Shown piece by piece: positions 1-5,186 of a stretch of 5,186 nt of DNA. Source of the stretch: Fidelibacterota bacterium (GTDB taxonomy: Bacteria; Fidelibacterota; Marinisomatia; Marinisomatales; J089); assembly GCA_003695105.1 (NCBI GenBank), contig RFIZ01000040.1:1-5186 (forward strand). Direction: 5' to 3'. Under the pieces are notes generated by a model. The model was not told the origin of the DNA, made no database searches, and was given only the letters and a program-made list of their open reading frames with translations. The translations under genes were made by a program, and so were the position numbers. How positions within the stretch are numbered: position 1 is the first letter of the stretch; the number at the start of each line of letters is the position of its first letter.

Positions 1-1085
1 GACCGTCCCTGTTTCCGCAGGTAATGGTTCCCGGCCAATAAAATCGCTTCCAGCGGAATCAGTCCCACCAGTTCGCTTCCGGTGACCCGGATACCCCGCT
101 CGGCGGCCAGTTCGCAGGCGGCATCGAACACATCGTGAATCGTGCTGTCCCGAAACCGGGTAAAATTGATGGAGATCTGAGCCCGCTTGAAGGTGTCAAT
201 GTACCAGCCGATGGCCTTCACATGGGGAAAACGGCCCGGTACTTTGACCGCTTTTCCCACCAGATGCTCCGGGTCATACCCGTAGGATCTCCAGAAAGCG
301 ACAAGATCCCGGTCATGGTCGGTCCGGGCATGGTGTTCCAGTTCCTTCCGGGAAGACAAAATTCCTTCGCAAAAACTACAGGGCCAGTGATCTTCACCGT
401 AGCGCACGATCGTCCCGTCCAAAAGGTTGGGACTGGCCGGATCCGGAATCCGCTTGGAACGTCCTTTTTCCCGCAGTTCAAACGCAATGTCGGTGGCCAG
501 ACGTACGTCCCGGGTGTTGAGATTGATATTGTAGGCGATTAGGAAATCGCGGCAGCCGATGGCGGTAACCCCGGCCTGTGGATGCAGAGCAGCGGGTCCA
601 AAATCCGGTGTCCAGCGGGAGTCCCGGAGTTTTTGATCCATGCCTTCATATTCCCCTTCCCGGATCACCGCCAGATTCCGGCGTTCCGGGCGGGTGGCGG
701 AGTATTCATAGAGGAAGACGGGAATCTTCAATTCGGTCCCCACCCGTTCTGCCACCTGTCGGGACAGAGCCACGCACTCTTCCACCGTACTATCGGCGAC
801 CGGAATAAAGGGACAGACATCGGTGGCTCCCATCCGGGGATGGGCGCCGGAATGAGAACGCATATCCAGGATTTCCGCCGCGGTTTTGATCCCCTGATAG
901 GCGGCTTCGGCCACAGCAGCCGGTTCCCCGACAAAAGTAACCACTGTCCGGTTGGTGTCCCGGCCGGGATCCACATCCAGAAGGGTCACGCCGGAGACGG
1001 ATTCAATACTGCGTACAATGGTATCGATCTTGGTCCGATCCCGTCCTTCGCTGAAATTGGGTACGCATTCCACTAAGGCGGACAT
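1..1085 (-). CDS. ftcD: Glutamate formimidoyltransferase (FtcD, formiminotransferase domain), 3' end outside window
   Basis: Transfers the formimino group of N-formimino-L-glutamate to tetrahydrofolate, the last step of one route of histidine degradation; cytosolic. My translation reads from ATG at 1085 to the left edge without a stop (361 codons). It starts MSALVECVPNFSEGRD, the family's N-terminal signature. It continues with LLDVDPGRDTNRTVVTFVG (about 35-53), SGAHPRMGATDVCPFIPV (79-96), YEYSATRPERRNLA (about 122-135), APDFGP-like TPDFGP, LIAYNINLNT, VKAIGWYID (289-297), AQISINFTRF and VTGSELVGLIPLEA. His82 aligns with the catalytic His82 described for the mammalian enzyme. The start is set by GGAGGA four bases upstream. 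Oddity: about 70 residues (213-282) are inserted where human FTCD has only a few, and they contain a C2H2 zinc-finger pattern (Cys236, Cys239, His252, His257). Whether a cyclodeaminase domain follows cannot be seen. The identification is firm; the function of the insertion is unknown. Confidence 0.95.
   Translation of the reverse strand, partial: MSALVECVPNFSEGRDRTKIDTIVRSIESVSGVTLLDVDPGRDTNRTVVTFVGEPAAVAEAAYQGIKTAAEILDMRSHSGAHPRMGATDVCPFIPVADSTVEECVALSRQVAERVGTELKIPVFLYEYSATRPERRNLAVIREGEYEGMDQKLRDSRWTPDFGPAALHPQAGVTAIGCRDFLIAYNINLNTRDVRLATDIAFELREKGRSKRIPDPASPNLLDGTIVRYGEDHWPCSFCEGILSSRKELEHHARTDHDRDLVAFWRSYGYDPEHLVGKAVKVPGRFPHVKAIGWYIDTFKRAQISINFTRFRDSTIHDVFDAACELAAERGIRVTGSELVGLIPLEAILLAGNHYLRKQGR
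315..386 (-). other. C2H2 zinc-finger-like motif inside the FtcD insertion
   Basis: Residues 234-257 of the FtcD reading frame read W-x-C-x2-C-x3-L-x5-L-x2-H-x4-H, with Cys236, Cys239, His252 and His257 as candidate metal ligands. Trp234, Leu243 and Leu249 sit at the three hydrophobic positions of a classical zinc finger (Leu replaces the usual Phe). The motif is inside the family-atypical insertion, and is followed by a probably helical stretch (about 258-280) before the normal fold resumes at VPGRF. The spacing is read directly; zinc binding is inferred. A structural zinc knob stabilising the insertion is more likely than DNA binding. Confidence 0.6.
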
Positions 1086-1086
1086 G

Positions 1087-1221
1087 TTATCCTCCCATGG
1101 CTATCGATTTCAGATACAACCATAACAACAGGACTGCCACCAGCAGAGCCACCGTCCAGAGGAAACTGCGGGACGGTTTCCGGCGGGGCAAAATTCTACG
1201 GAAATGGATTTCCCGGGTCAA
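1087..1221 (-). CDS. Probable 44-residue single-pass membrane protein, unknown function
   Basis: I do not recognise this protein. The frame can start at a TTG that overlaps the stop of the upstream protease gene in a TTGA arrangement, and it ends one base before the ftcD ATG. The product has a very basic N-terminus (Arg3, 8, 9, 13, 14, 18 and Lys15), then one hydrophobic segment from about Phe20 to Leu37 (FLWTVALLVAVLLLWLYL), then a short tail, KSIAMGG. The positive-inside rule predicts a cytoplasmic N-terminus. Without it, 132 bp of an otherwise gap-free operon would be empty, and the ftcD ribosome binding site lies in its last codons. Against it: TTG start, no good Shine-Dalgarno (only GGGCTGG nearby), and no known homologue. 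A second in-frame TTG at codon 11 (1191) would still keep the membrane segment. It may assist or regulate the neighbouring membrane protease, but this is only inferred from position. Confidence 0.5.
   Translation of the reverse strand: MTREIHFRRILPRRKPSRSFLWTVALLVAVLLLWLYLKSIAMGG
1090..1095 (-). promoter_or_regulatory. Strong ribosome binding site for ftcD
   Basis: On the coding strand GGAGGA is followed by TAAC and then ATG, so the site ends four bases before the ftcD start. It lies in the last two codons (Gly-Gly) of the upstream small ORF, whose TAA stop is one base from the ATG. This fixes the ftcD start and suggests translational coupling with the small ORF. Confidence 0.85.
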
Positions 1222-1862
1222 AATACCAGCCCGAACGTGAACACGTTGGCAAAGAAGCGGATCACGGGGTACATGATCATACCCAGAACGTTGAAACCCG
1301 TGAGCATTCCCAGCAGAATGACGCCCAGCAGGACCCGGGGGCCGTACACTTCCAGTGTATACAGGGTTTCCCGATGACGAAGAGACACCAGACCGGTGAG
1401 GATACGGCTGCCGTCCAGGGGCGGAATGGGCAGAAAATTGAACACGGCCAGAGCCAGATTGATGTAAAGACTGAGCTGGAGAACCGCCAGCAGGAGATCC
1501 GACGGTGACGGCAATAAATACAAGGTCACGACCATGAGAATACCGCTGACGAAGGCCAGAAAAAAATTGGAAGCGGGTCCCGCCAGGGCGATCCACATCA
1601 TGTCCCGGCGGGGATCCTGTAAATAGCGGGGATCCACCGGCACCGGCTTGGCCCAGCCGAATCCCACCAGATAGAGCACCAGGGCGCCGAAGGGGTCCAG
1701 ATGAGCCAACGGATTGAGGGTCAGACGGCCGGCATGGTAGGCCGTGGGATCGCCGAAACGGTAAGCCATCCAGCCATGAGCATATTCATGAAAGCTGAGG
1801 GCAAAGATGATGATCGGCAGCAGAATGACCTGGACCGCCGGATCCTGATTAATGATTCCCAT
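1218..1862 (-). CDS. Site-2 protease family (M50) intramembrane zinc metalloprotease, short PDZ-less type
   Basis: A membrane-embedded zinc protease of 214 residues, the usual size for the compact YwhC-like branch of peptidase family M50, with no PDZ domain. The zinc site is complete: HEYAH (His25, Glu26, His29) in the first hydrophobic segment, and NFLPIPPLDG (142-151) with Asp150 as third ligand. The conserved LNPLAHLDPFG (49-59), GWAKPVPV (69-76) and LAGPASN (93-99) stretches are present. Hydrophobic segments are at about 10-30, 55-68, 90-118, 123-147 and 177-200. The ATG has AAGGA five bases upstream, overlapping the xerD stop; the gap to xerD is 9 bp. Substrates of this branch are mostly unknown, so none is assigned. 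No catalytic residue is missing. A small membrane-protein ORF follows directly with a 4-base overlap. Confidence 0.93.
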   Translation of the reverse strand: MGIINQDPAVQVILLPIIIFALSFHEYAHGWMAYRFGDPTAYHAGRLTLNPLAHLDPFGALVLYLVGFGWAKPVPVDPRYLQDPRRDMMWIALAGPASNFFLAFVSGILMVVTLYLLPSPSDLLLAVLQLSLYINLALAVFNFLPIPPLDGSRILTGLVSLRHRETLYTLEVYGPRVLLGVILLGMLTGFNVLGMIMYPVIRFFANVFTFGLVF

Positions 1863-1867
1863 GAGAT

Positions 1868-1872
1868 TCCTT
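1868..1872 (-). promoter_or_regulatory. Ribosome binding site for the M50 protease gene
   Basis: AAGGA on the coding strand, five bases before the ATG at 1862. Its first base is the last base of the xerD TGA stop, so termination and reinitiation are probably linked. Confidence 0.75.
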
Positions 1873-2768
1873 CATTTCCACCGGGGATGAAAGGTCCGAT
1901 GCACTTCTTTCAGGTATTCTTTATCGAGGTGGGTGTAGATCTGCGTCGTGGCAATGTCTGCATGCCCCAGCATGGCCTGAACCGCCCGCAGGTCGGCGCC
2001 GCCTTCCAGCAAATGGGTCGCGAACGAGTGCCGCAAGGCATGGGGGCTGATGGGGGCGGTGACTCCGGCTTCAAGACTCCATTTCTTCAACAGGTTGTAG
2101 ACCATCATCCGGGTCAGGGGTTTGCCATTACGGCTGAGAAAAACTTTCCCGCGGTTGGGTCCCTTTCGGGCCAGGGTCGGCCGGAGATGCAACAGATAAT
2201 CGTCCAGACGCTCCCGGGCGATTTGTCCCAGCGGGACCAGCCGTTCCTTATTGCCTTTGCCCGTGATGCGAAGCATGTCCTCCTCCTGGAGCAGGTCCGC
2301 CAGGCTCAGGTCGCAGGCTTCACTGACCCGCAGTCCCGCCGAATACAGGCATTCGATCAGGGCCAGGTCCCGCTTGCCCAGGGGAGCATCCGGAGGAATG
2401 GCGGCCAGAATGCGCTGGATGTCTTCCACACTCAACACCGTGGGCAGACGCCGGGGCAGACGGGGTGATTCCACCAGGGCCGTCGGATTGGTCCGGGTCC
2501 GTCCCTCCCCCTCCAGAAACCGATGGTAGGAACGGATGGATGACAGGATGCGGGAGCGGGTGCGTGCGGACAGACCCTGGTCCCGGAGGGAACGTAAAAA
2601 GGACCGGACGTCATCCGGGGTTACTTCGGTCAGGGCGGACACCCGACGCTGATCGTCTAAAAAATCGAGGTAGCGGTGCACATCTCTGAGGTAGGCATCC
2701 AGGGTATTGGCCGCCAGGTTCCGTTCCACCCGTAACAGGGTGATATACTCCTCCAGAAAGGTCTCCAT
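1872..2768 (-). CDS. xerD: Tyrosine recombinase XerD (chromosome dimer resolution)
   Basis: Site-specific recombinase that with XerC resolves chromosome dimers at dif, under FtsK control at the division septum. The product is 298 residues, the same length as E. coli XerD. The N-terminal SAM-like core-binding domain spans about 1-95 (FLEEYITLLRVERNLAANTL) and the catalytic domain about 105-298. All catalytic residues are present: Arg147 in GLRVSE, Lys171 in GKGNKER, His243 and Arg246 in HALRHSFATHLL, His269 in LGHADIATT, and nucleophile Tyr278 in IYTHLD. I chose the ATG at 2768, one base after the gmhA stop. The frame stays open upstream to 2921, but those 51 codons lie inside gmhA and have no family character. 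The ribosome binding site is weak, so translation is probably coupled to gmhA. XerD rather than XerC is favoured by length and sequence flavour. The housekeeping context argues against a mobile-element integrase. Confidence 0.93.
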   Translation of the reverse strand: METFLEEYITLLRVERNLAANTLDAYLRDVHRYLDFLDDQRRVSALTEVTPDDVRSFLRSLRDQGLSARTRSRILSSIRSYHRFLEGEGRTRTNPTALVESPRLPRRLPTVLSVEDIQRILAAIPPDAPLGKRDLALIECLYSAGLRVSEACDLSLADLLQEEDMLRITGKGNKERLVPLGQIARERLDDYLLHLRPTLARKGPNRGKVFLSRNGKPLTRMMVYNLLKKWSLEAGVTAPISPHALRHSFATHLLEGGADLRAVQAMLGHADIATTQIYTHLDKEYLKEVHRTFHPRWK

Positions 2769-2769
2769 G

Positions 2770-3348
2770 TCAGTCCAGGAGCTGCTTTTCAATCCATTCG
2801 CAGAGGATATGGCCGGATAAAATGTGTCCCTCCTGAATGCGTTGGGTATCGTCGCTGGGGATGCGGATACAAACATCGCAGCCTCCGGCCATTTGTCCCC
2901 CGGACCGGCCGGTAAAACCAATGATTTTCAGTCCCTGCTGACGAGCGGTCTGGATGGCGGCCAGTACATTGGCGGAATTTCCACTGGTGGAGATGGCCAC
3001 CAGGACATCACCGGACTGGGCCAGGCCTTCCACCTGGCGGCTGAACACGGTCTCGTAAGCCGTATCGTTGGACCAGGCCGTGAGGAAGGACGTATCCGTC
3101 GTCAACGCTACCGAAGGCACCGGGTTCCGGTCATGGTCGCGCAGCCCGCCCATCAATTCGGTGGACAAATGCTGGGCGTCGGCGGCGCTGCCGCCATTGC
3201 CGCACCAGAAGATGGTGTGCCCGTCCGCCACGGCTGTCCACAGGATCCGGGCCGCCGTTTCCAGATCGGCGCCGCATGCGGATACCATGGCGGCTTTCAC
3301 GTCCCGGCTGGCTTCCAGACTGGCGCGGATAAAGTCATTCAGATTCAT
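2770..3348 (-). CDS. gmhA: Sedoheptulose-7-phosphate isomerase (phosphoheptose isomerase, SIS domain)
   Basis: Converts D-sedoheptulose 7-phosphate to D-glycero-D-manno-heptose 7-phosphate, the first step of ADP-/GDP-heptose synthesis for LPS core or other surface glycans; cytosolic, usually a tetramer. The product has 192 residues, the E. coli GmhA length. The SIS phosphosugar fold is clear: CGNGGSAADAQHLSTEL (49-65), SNDTAYETVFSRQVE (93-107), ISTSGNSANV (119-128), and IQEGHILSGHILCEWIE (171-187). The metal and catalytic residues expected from characterised GmhA enzymes are present: His60, Glu64, Gln172 and His180. I chose the ATG at 3348: it has AAGGAG five bases upstream and overlaps the preceding stop as ATGA. 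An in-frame TTG at 3363 lies before that site and is not needed. The other heptose-pathway genes (gmhB, hldE) are not in the window. A DiaA-like SIS protein is less likely given the intact active site. Confidence 0.93.
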   Translation of the reverse strand: MNLNDFIRASLEASRDVKAAMVSACGADLETAARILWTAVADGHTIFWCGNGGSAADAQHLSTELMGGLRDHDRNPVPSVALTTDTSFLTAWSNDTAYETVFSRQVEGLAQSGDVLVAISTSGNSANVLAAIQTARQQGLKIIGFTGRSGGQMAGGCDVCIRIPSDDTQRIQEGHILSGHILCEWIEKQLLD

Positions 3349-4100
3349 GTCCGCTCCTTCCAATGGACCGCTTTAGCGAAGGTCCCCATGAGACCCAGAT
3401 CGACCGCTTCTTCCAGAACCGTGCCGGTCACCACGAAATCGGCGCCGGCTTTCACCCGTTCCCGGGCGGCCTCCGGTGTCCGGATACCTCCCCCCACGAT
3501 GAGCGGCAGGTCGCATTCCGCCTTGACCGCCCGGATAACCGTGGTCGAGACGGGTTCCCGGGCCCCGCTGCCGGCTTCGAGATACAGGTAATGCATTCCC
3601 AGATATTGGGCTGCCAGTCCGTGGGCCACGACAATATCAGGCCGGTTCATGGGAATGGGCGTGGAACCGGACATGAATTCCACGGTGGAGTGAGCCCCGC
3701 CATCCAGCAGGACATAACCGGTGGCCATGGTTTCCAGCCCCAGGTCCCGGATCACGGGAGCCGCAATCACCTGTTCCCCGATCAGGTAGTGGGGATTTCG
3801 TCCGGAAATCACCGACAGGAACAGCATGGCGTCGTAGTGCGGACACAGCTGACTCAGGCTGCCGGGGAAAAAGATGACCGGCATCCGGGCCGCCTCTTTG
3901 ATCCGTTTCACCCGGGCATGGGATTTTCCGTCCATCATCAGACTGCCCCCCACCAGGAGGGCATCGACTCCGCTGGCATTGGCCGCCTCGACCCGGGCCT
4001 CCAGGGTACCGTCGTTCTTCCGATCCGGATCGATGAGAACCAGATACCCGGCTCCCCGGTCCCGTCGCACCTGAGACAAATAGTCGTGGACCGTCGACAC
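3345..4100 (-). CDS. Geranylgeranylglyceryl-phosphate synthase family protein (group II GGGPS/PcrB-like)
   Basis: TIM-barrel prenyltransferase that in characterised relatives joins a polyprenyl diphosphate to sn-glycerol 1-phosphate, the first committed ether bond of archaeal lipids; bacterial group II members are known mainly from Bacteroidetes, where the physiological role is unclear. The product has 251 residues. Visible signatures are LIDPDRKN (22-29, with Mg-binding acidic residues), LLVGGSLM (48-55), FFPGSLSQL (77-85), FLSVISGRNPHYLIGEQ (94-110), GYVLLDGGAHSTVE (128-141), YLEAGSGA (173-180), VGGGIRTPEAA (202-212) and AGADFVVTGT (218-227). The length and the long YLIGEQ-to-TPIP region fit group II rather than the shorter Firmicutes PcrB. 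I chose GTG at 4100: GGAG lies eight bases upstream and the gap to gcvH is 5 bp. Extending to 4193 would add 31 codons that overlap gcvH. The 3' end overlaps gmhA by four bases. Prenyl chain length cannot be told from sequence alone. Confidence 0.9.
   Translation of the reverse strand: MSTVHDYLSQVRRDRGAGYLVLIDPDRKNDGTLEARVEAANASGVDALLVGGSLMMDGKSHARVKRIKEAARMPVIFFPGSLSQLCPHYDAMLFLSVISGRNPHYLIGEQVIAAPVIRDLGLETMATGYVLLDGGAHSTVEFMSGSTPIPMNRPDIVVAHGLAAQYLGMHYLYLEAGSGAREPVSTTVIRAVKAECDLPLIVGGGIRTPEAARERVKAGADFVVTGTVLEEAVDLGLMGTFAKAVHWKERT
3354..3359 (-). promoter_or_regulatory. Ribosome binding site for gmhA
   Basis: AAGGAG on the coding strand, then CGGAC, then ATG at 3348. It lies in the last codons of the upstream GGGPS-like gene and decides the start in favour of the ATG over an in-frame TTG at 3363. 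Confidence 0.85.
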
Positions 4101-4105
4101 CGGTT

Positions 4106-4486
4106 TTACTCCGCCGTCAATTCCTCGTAGGCCAGGGGTGACAGTAGCGCATCCAGTTCTGCCGGATCCTTCAGCCGAATCTTGACCATCCACCCTTCTC
4201 CGTATGGATCCTGATTGACCAGTTCCGGCTGGTCTTCCAGGTTGTCATTCACTTCCACAACGGTACCGGAGACGGGGGCATAGAGGTCGGCCACCGTTTT
4301 CACCGCTTCGATAGTGCCGAACGGGTCGAACTGGGTGACTTCCGATTCCAGATCAGGGTATTCCACAAACACCACGTCACCCAATTCACTCTGGGCAAAG
4401 TCGGTGATGCCCACAGTGGCCACATCTCCGTCTACGGAGACCCATTCATGTTCTTTGGTATAGAGATAATCTTTTCGAATATCCAC
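4106..4486 (-). CDS. gcvH: Glycine cleavage system H protein (lipoyl carrier)
   Basis: Small lipoyl-domain protein that shuttles the aminomethyl group between the P, T and L proteins of the glycine cleavage complex, yielding methylene-tetrahydrofolate. It has 126 residues, normal for the family. It opens with KDYLYTKEHEWV (5-16), then VGITDFAQSELGDVVFVEYP (25-44), and the lipoylation site IEAVKTVADLYAPVSG with Lys63 as the modified lysine; the C-terminal NQDPYGEGWMVKI signature is also present. The start is GTG at 4486, with AAAGGA seven bases upstream and 11 bp between the genes. It lies directly behind accC, and no gcvT, gcvP or lipoate ligase gene is in the window. A role as lipoyl relay to other complexes is known for some stand-alone GcvH proteins, but cannot be judged here. 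Confidence 0.96.
   Translation of the reverse strand: MDIRKDYLYTKEHEWVSVDGDVATVGITDFAQSELGDVVFVEYPDLESEVTQFDPFGTIEAVKTVADLYAPVSGTVVEVNDNLEDQPELVNQDPYGEGWMVKIRLKDPAELDALLSPLAYEELTAE
4109..4112 (-). promoter_or_regulatory. Ribosome binding site for the GGGPS-like gene, deciding a GTG start
   Basis: GGAG on the coding strand sits just before the gcvH TAA and eight bases before GTG at 4100. It supports this GTG over the upstream in-frame candidate at 4193, which would overlap gcvH by 88 bases. Confidence 0.7.
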
Positions 4487-4493
4487 GATGCAG

Positions 4494-4499
4494 TCCTTT
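4494..4499 (-). promoter_or_regulatory. Ribosome binding site for gcvH, deciding a GTG start
   Basis: AAAGGA on the coding strand overlaps the accC TAA stop and is followed by CTGCATC and the GTG start at 4486. No ATG is available near the conserved N-terminus, so this site fixes the start. Confidence 0.75.
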
Positions 4500-5186
4500 A
4501 TTCCTTAGGTTGAAAGTGAAACTGTTCCAGAAAACTGGTATCGAAATCTCCCCGGCAAAATTCCGGGGTGGCCATGATGGCCTGGTGATAGGGGATGGTG
4601 GTTTTCACCCCTTCGATAATACATTCTTCCAGCGCCTGCCGCATACGGTTGATGGCCCGTTCCCGGGAATGGGCATGGACGATCAATTTTCCGATCAGGC
4701 TGTCGTAATAGGTTGGGATCTGGTACCCGGCATAGGCATGGGAGTCGACCCGGACGCCCTTGCCCCCGGGCATGTGAAAGGCGGTGATCGTTCCGGGAGA
4801 GGGAGCGAAGCGGGCCGCCGGATCTTCCGCATTGATCCGACATTCGATGGCGTGGCCCCGGAGCTGGATCTTGCGAAGAAAGTCCGGGAATTTCTCCCCG
4901 GCGTGCATCTTGATCTGCTGTTTGATCAAATCCACACCCGTCACCATTTCCGTCACCGGATGTTCCACCTGAATACGGGTGTTCATCTCCATAAAAAAAA
5001 AGTTCTGGTGTCGATCCAGTAAAAATTCGATCGTTCCGACCCCCACGTAGTGAGCGGCCTTGGCCGCCCGGACGGCTGTCTTGCCCATCTTTTCCCGCAA
5101 CTGGGGCGTCACGACGGCTGAAGGACTTTCTTCCACCAGTTTTTGATGGCGCCGCTGGAGAGAACATTCCCGTTCTCCCAGGTGGA
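4498..5186 (-). CDS. accC: Acetyl-CoA carboxylase biotin carboxylase subunit, C-terminal half (5' end outside window)
   Basis: ATP-dependent carboxylation of the biotin on the carrier protein, the first half-reaction of acetyl-CoA carboxylase, supplying malonyl-CoA for fatty acids. The window holds 228 codons, corresponding to about residue 224 to the end of the 449-residue E. coli enzyme. The frame is open to the right edge, so the apparent start at 5136 is only an internal GTG. Visible from the edge are HLGERECSLQRRHQK (the E. coli His236-Gln237-Lys238 region), MEMNTRIQVEHPVTEM (E. coli Glu288, Asn290, Arg292, Glu296 equivalents), GVDLIKQQI, GHAIECRINAEDP, MPGGKGVRVDSH (catalytic Arg338 equivalent) and YYDSLIGKLIVHA. 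It ends in PKE after a normal C-terminus, so it is a stand-alone subunit rather than a long pyruvate or acyl-CoA carboxylase chain. A biotin carboxylase of another acyl-CoA carboxylase is possible. It contains a run of nine Ts encoding Phe-Phe-Phe. Confidence 0.95.
   Translation of the reverse strand, partial: HLGERECSLQRRHQKLVEESPSAVVTPQLREKMGKTAVRAAKAAHYVGVGTIEFLLDRHQNFFFMEMNTRIQVEHPVTEMVTGVDLIKQQIKMHAGEKFPDFLRKIQLRGHAIECRINAEDPAARFAPSPGTITAFHMPGGKGVRVDSHAYAGYQIPTYYDSLIGKLIVHAHSRERAINRMRQALEECIIEGVKTTIPYHQAIMATPEFCRGDFDTSFLEQFHFQPKE
4993..5001 (-). repeat. Nine-base poly-T run (poly-A on the plus strand) inside accC
   Basis: On the coding strand nine consecutive Ts encode three phenylalanines just before the conserved MEMNTRIQ motif. 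The frame is intact as read. Such runs are prone to polymerase slippage and to sequencing error, but the conserved protein sequence on both sides confirms this length. Confidence 0.9.

Noticed and set aside
135..1076. Plus-strand open frames (135-542, 582-1076 and others) in a region with no long closed minus-strand frame.
   Set aside because: The minus strand holds ftcD without a stop up to the left edge, with family motifs throughout; the plus-strand frames are its shadows.
1087..1596. A 169-codon version of the small membrane ORF, extending back through the protease gene.
   Set aside because: The upstream part overlaps the M50 protease, including its zinc-ligand motif, in another frame and has shadow-like composition. 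Only the part after the protease stop has protein-like features.
1701..2468. A third 255-codon plus-strand open frame, opposite xerD and the protease start.
   Set aside because: It is antisense to the intact xerD catalytic domain and has no recognisable protein character. The equal lengths of the three antisense frames appear to be coincidence.
1872..2768. The tyrosine recombinase as an integrase of a mobile element.
   Set aside because: It has the exact length and motifs of housekeeping XerD, sits within a metabolic operon, and no attachment-site repeats, tRNA or phage genes are present.
2899..2915. A GC-rich inverted repeat (ccggaccggccgg) as a terminator.
   Set aside because: It is inside the gmhA coding region, has no T-run after it on either strand, and codes for conserved-looking protein. 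CCGG-rich words are common throughout this GC-rich window.
2769..2921. An N-terminal extension of XerD by 51 residues.
   Set aside because: It lies inside gmhA, has no XerD family character, and XerD proteins begin near FLEEY as at the chosen ATG.
2824..4130. Two long plus-strand open frames of 255 codons each (2824-3591 and 3363-4130), opposite gmhA and the GGGPS-like gene.
   Set aside because: Both are antisense to genes with clear family signatures. Their translations are low-complexity, Gly/His/Gln/Arg-rich and resemble no family; they arise because the real genes avoid codons whose complement is a stop.
4101..4193. An N-terminal extension of the GGGPS-like protein by 31 residues.
   Set aside because: It overlaps the conserved end of gcvH and there is a good ribosome binding site at the downstream GTG.

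Overview
All supported genes in this window lie on the minus strand and form one tightly packed run, so the window is best read from its right end to its left. In transcript order: the C-terminal half of accC (biotin carboxylase), gcvH (glycine cleavage H protein), a bacterial group II geranylgeranylglyceryl-phosphate synthase-like gene, gmhA (sedoheptulose-7-phosphate isomerase), xerD (chromosome-dimer recombinase), a site-2-type M50 membrane protease, a probable 44-residue single-pass membrane protein, and the 5' part of ftcD (glutamate formimidoyltransferase), which runs off the left edge. The longest gap between adjacent genes is 11 bp. Several junctions are stop/start overlaps (ATGA, TTGA), or the ribosome binding site lies on the previous stop codon. 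I see no promoter or terminator inside the window, so this looks like the middle of one polycistronic unit.

The organism is a bacterium of fairly high GC (roughly 55-60% by eye). gmhA suggests an outer membrane with heptose-containing polysaccharide. A group II GGGP synthase and an ftcD of this general type are familiar from the Bacteroidetes/FCB side of the tree. I would guess an FCB-type lineage, possibly an uncultured phylum, but this is an inference from gene content and nothing here fixes the taxon.

The operon mixes functions: fatty-acid initiation (AccC), one-carbon/folate metabolism (GcvH, FtcD), isoprenoid glycerol ether chemistry (GGGPS), envelope sugar synthesis (GmhA), chromosome resolution (XerD) and membrane proteolysis. 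There is no mobile element, CRISPR array, RNA gene or phage gene.

The most unusual item is in ftcD. The formiminotransferase domain carries an insertion of about 70 residues between its REKGRSKR and VPGRF segments, and the insertion contains a full classical C2H2 zinc-finger pattern (C-x2-C-x12-H-x4-H, with the expected hydrophobic positions). Second is the small membrane protein, which exactly fills the 132 bp between the protease and ftcD. Third is the archaeal-type ether-lipid enzyme in a bacterial housekeeping operon.
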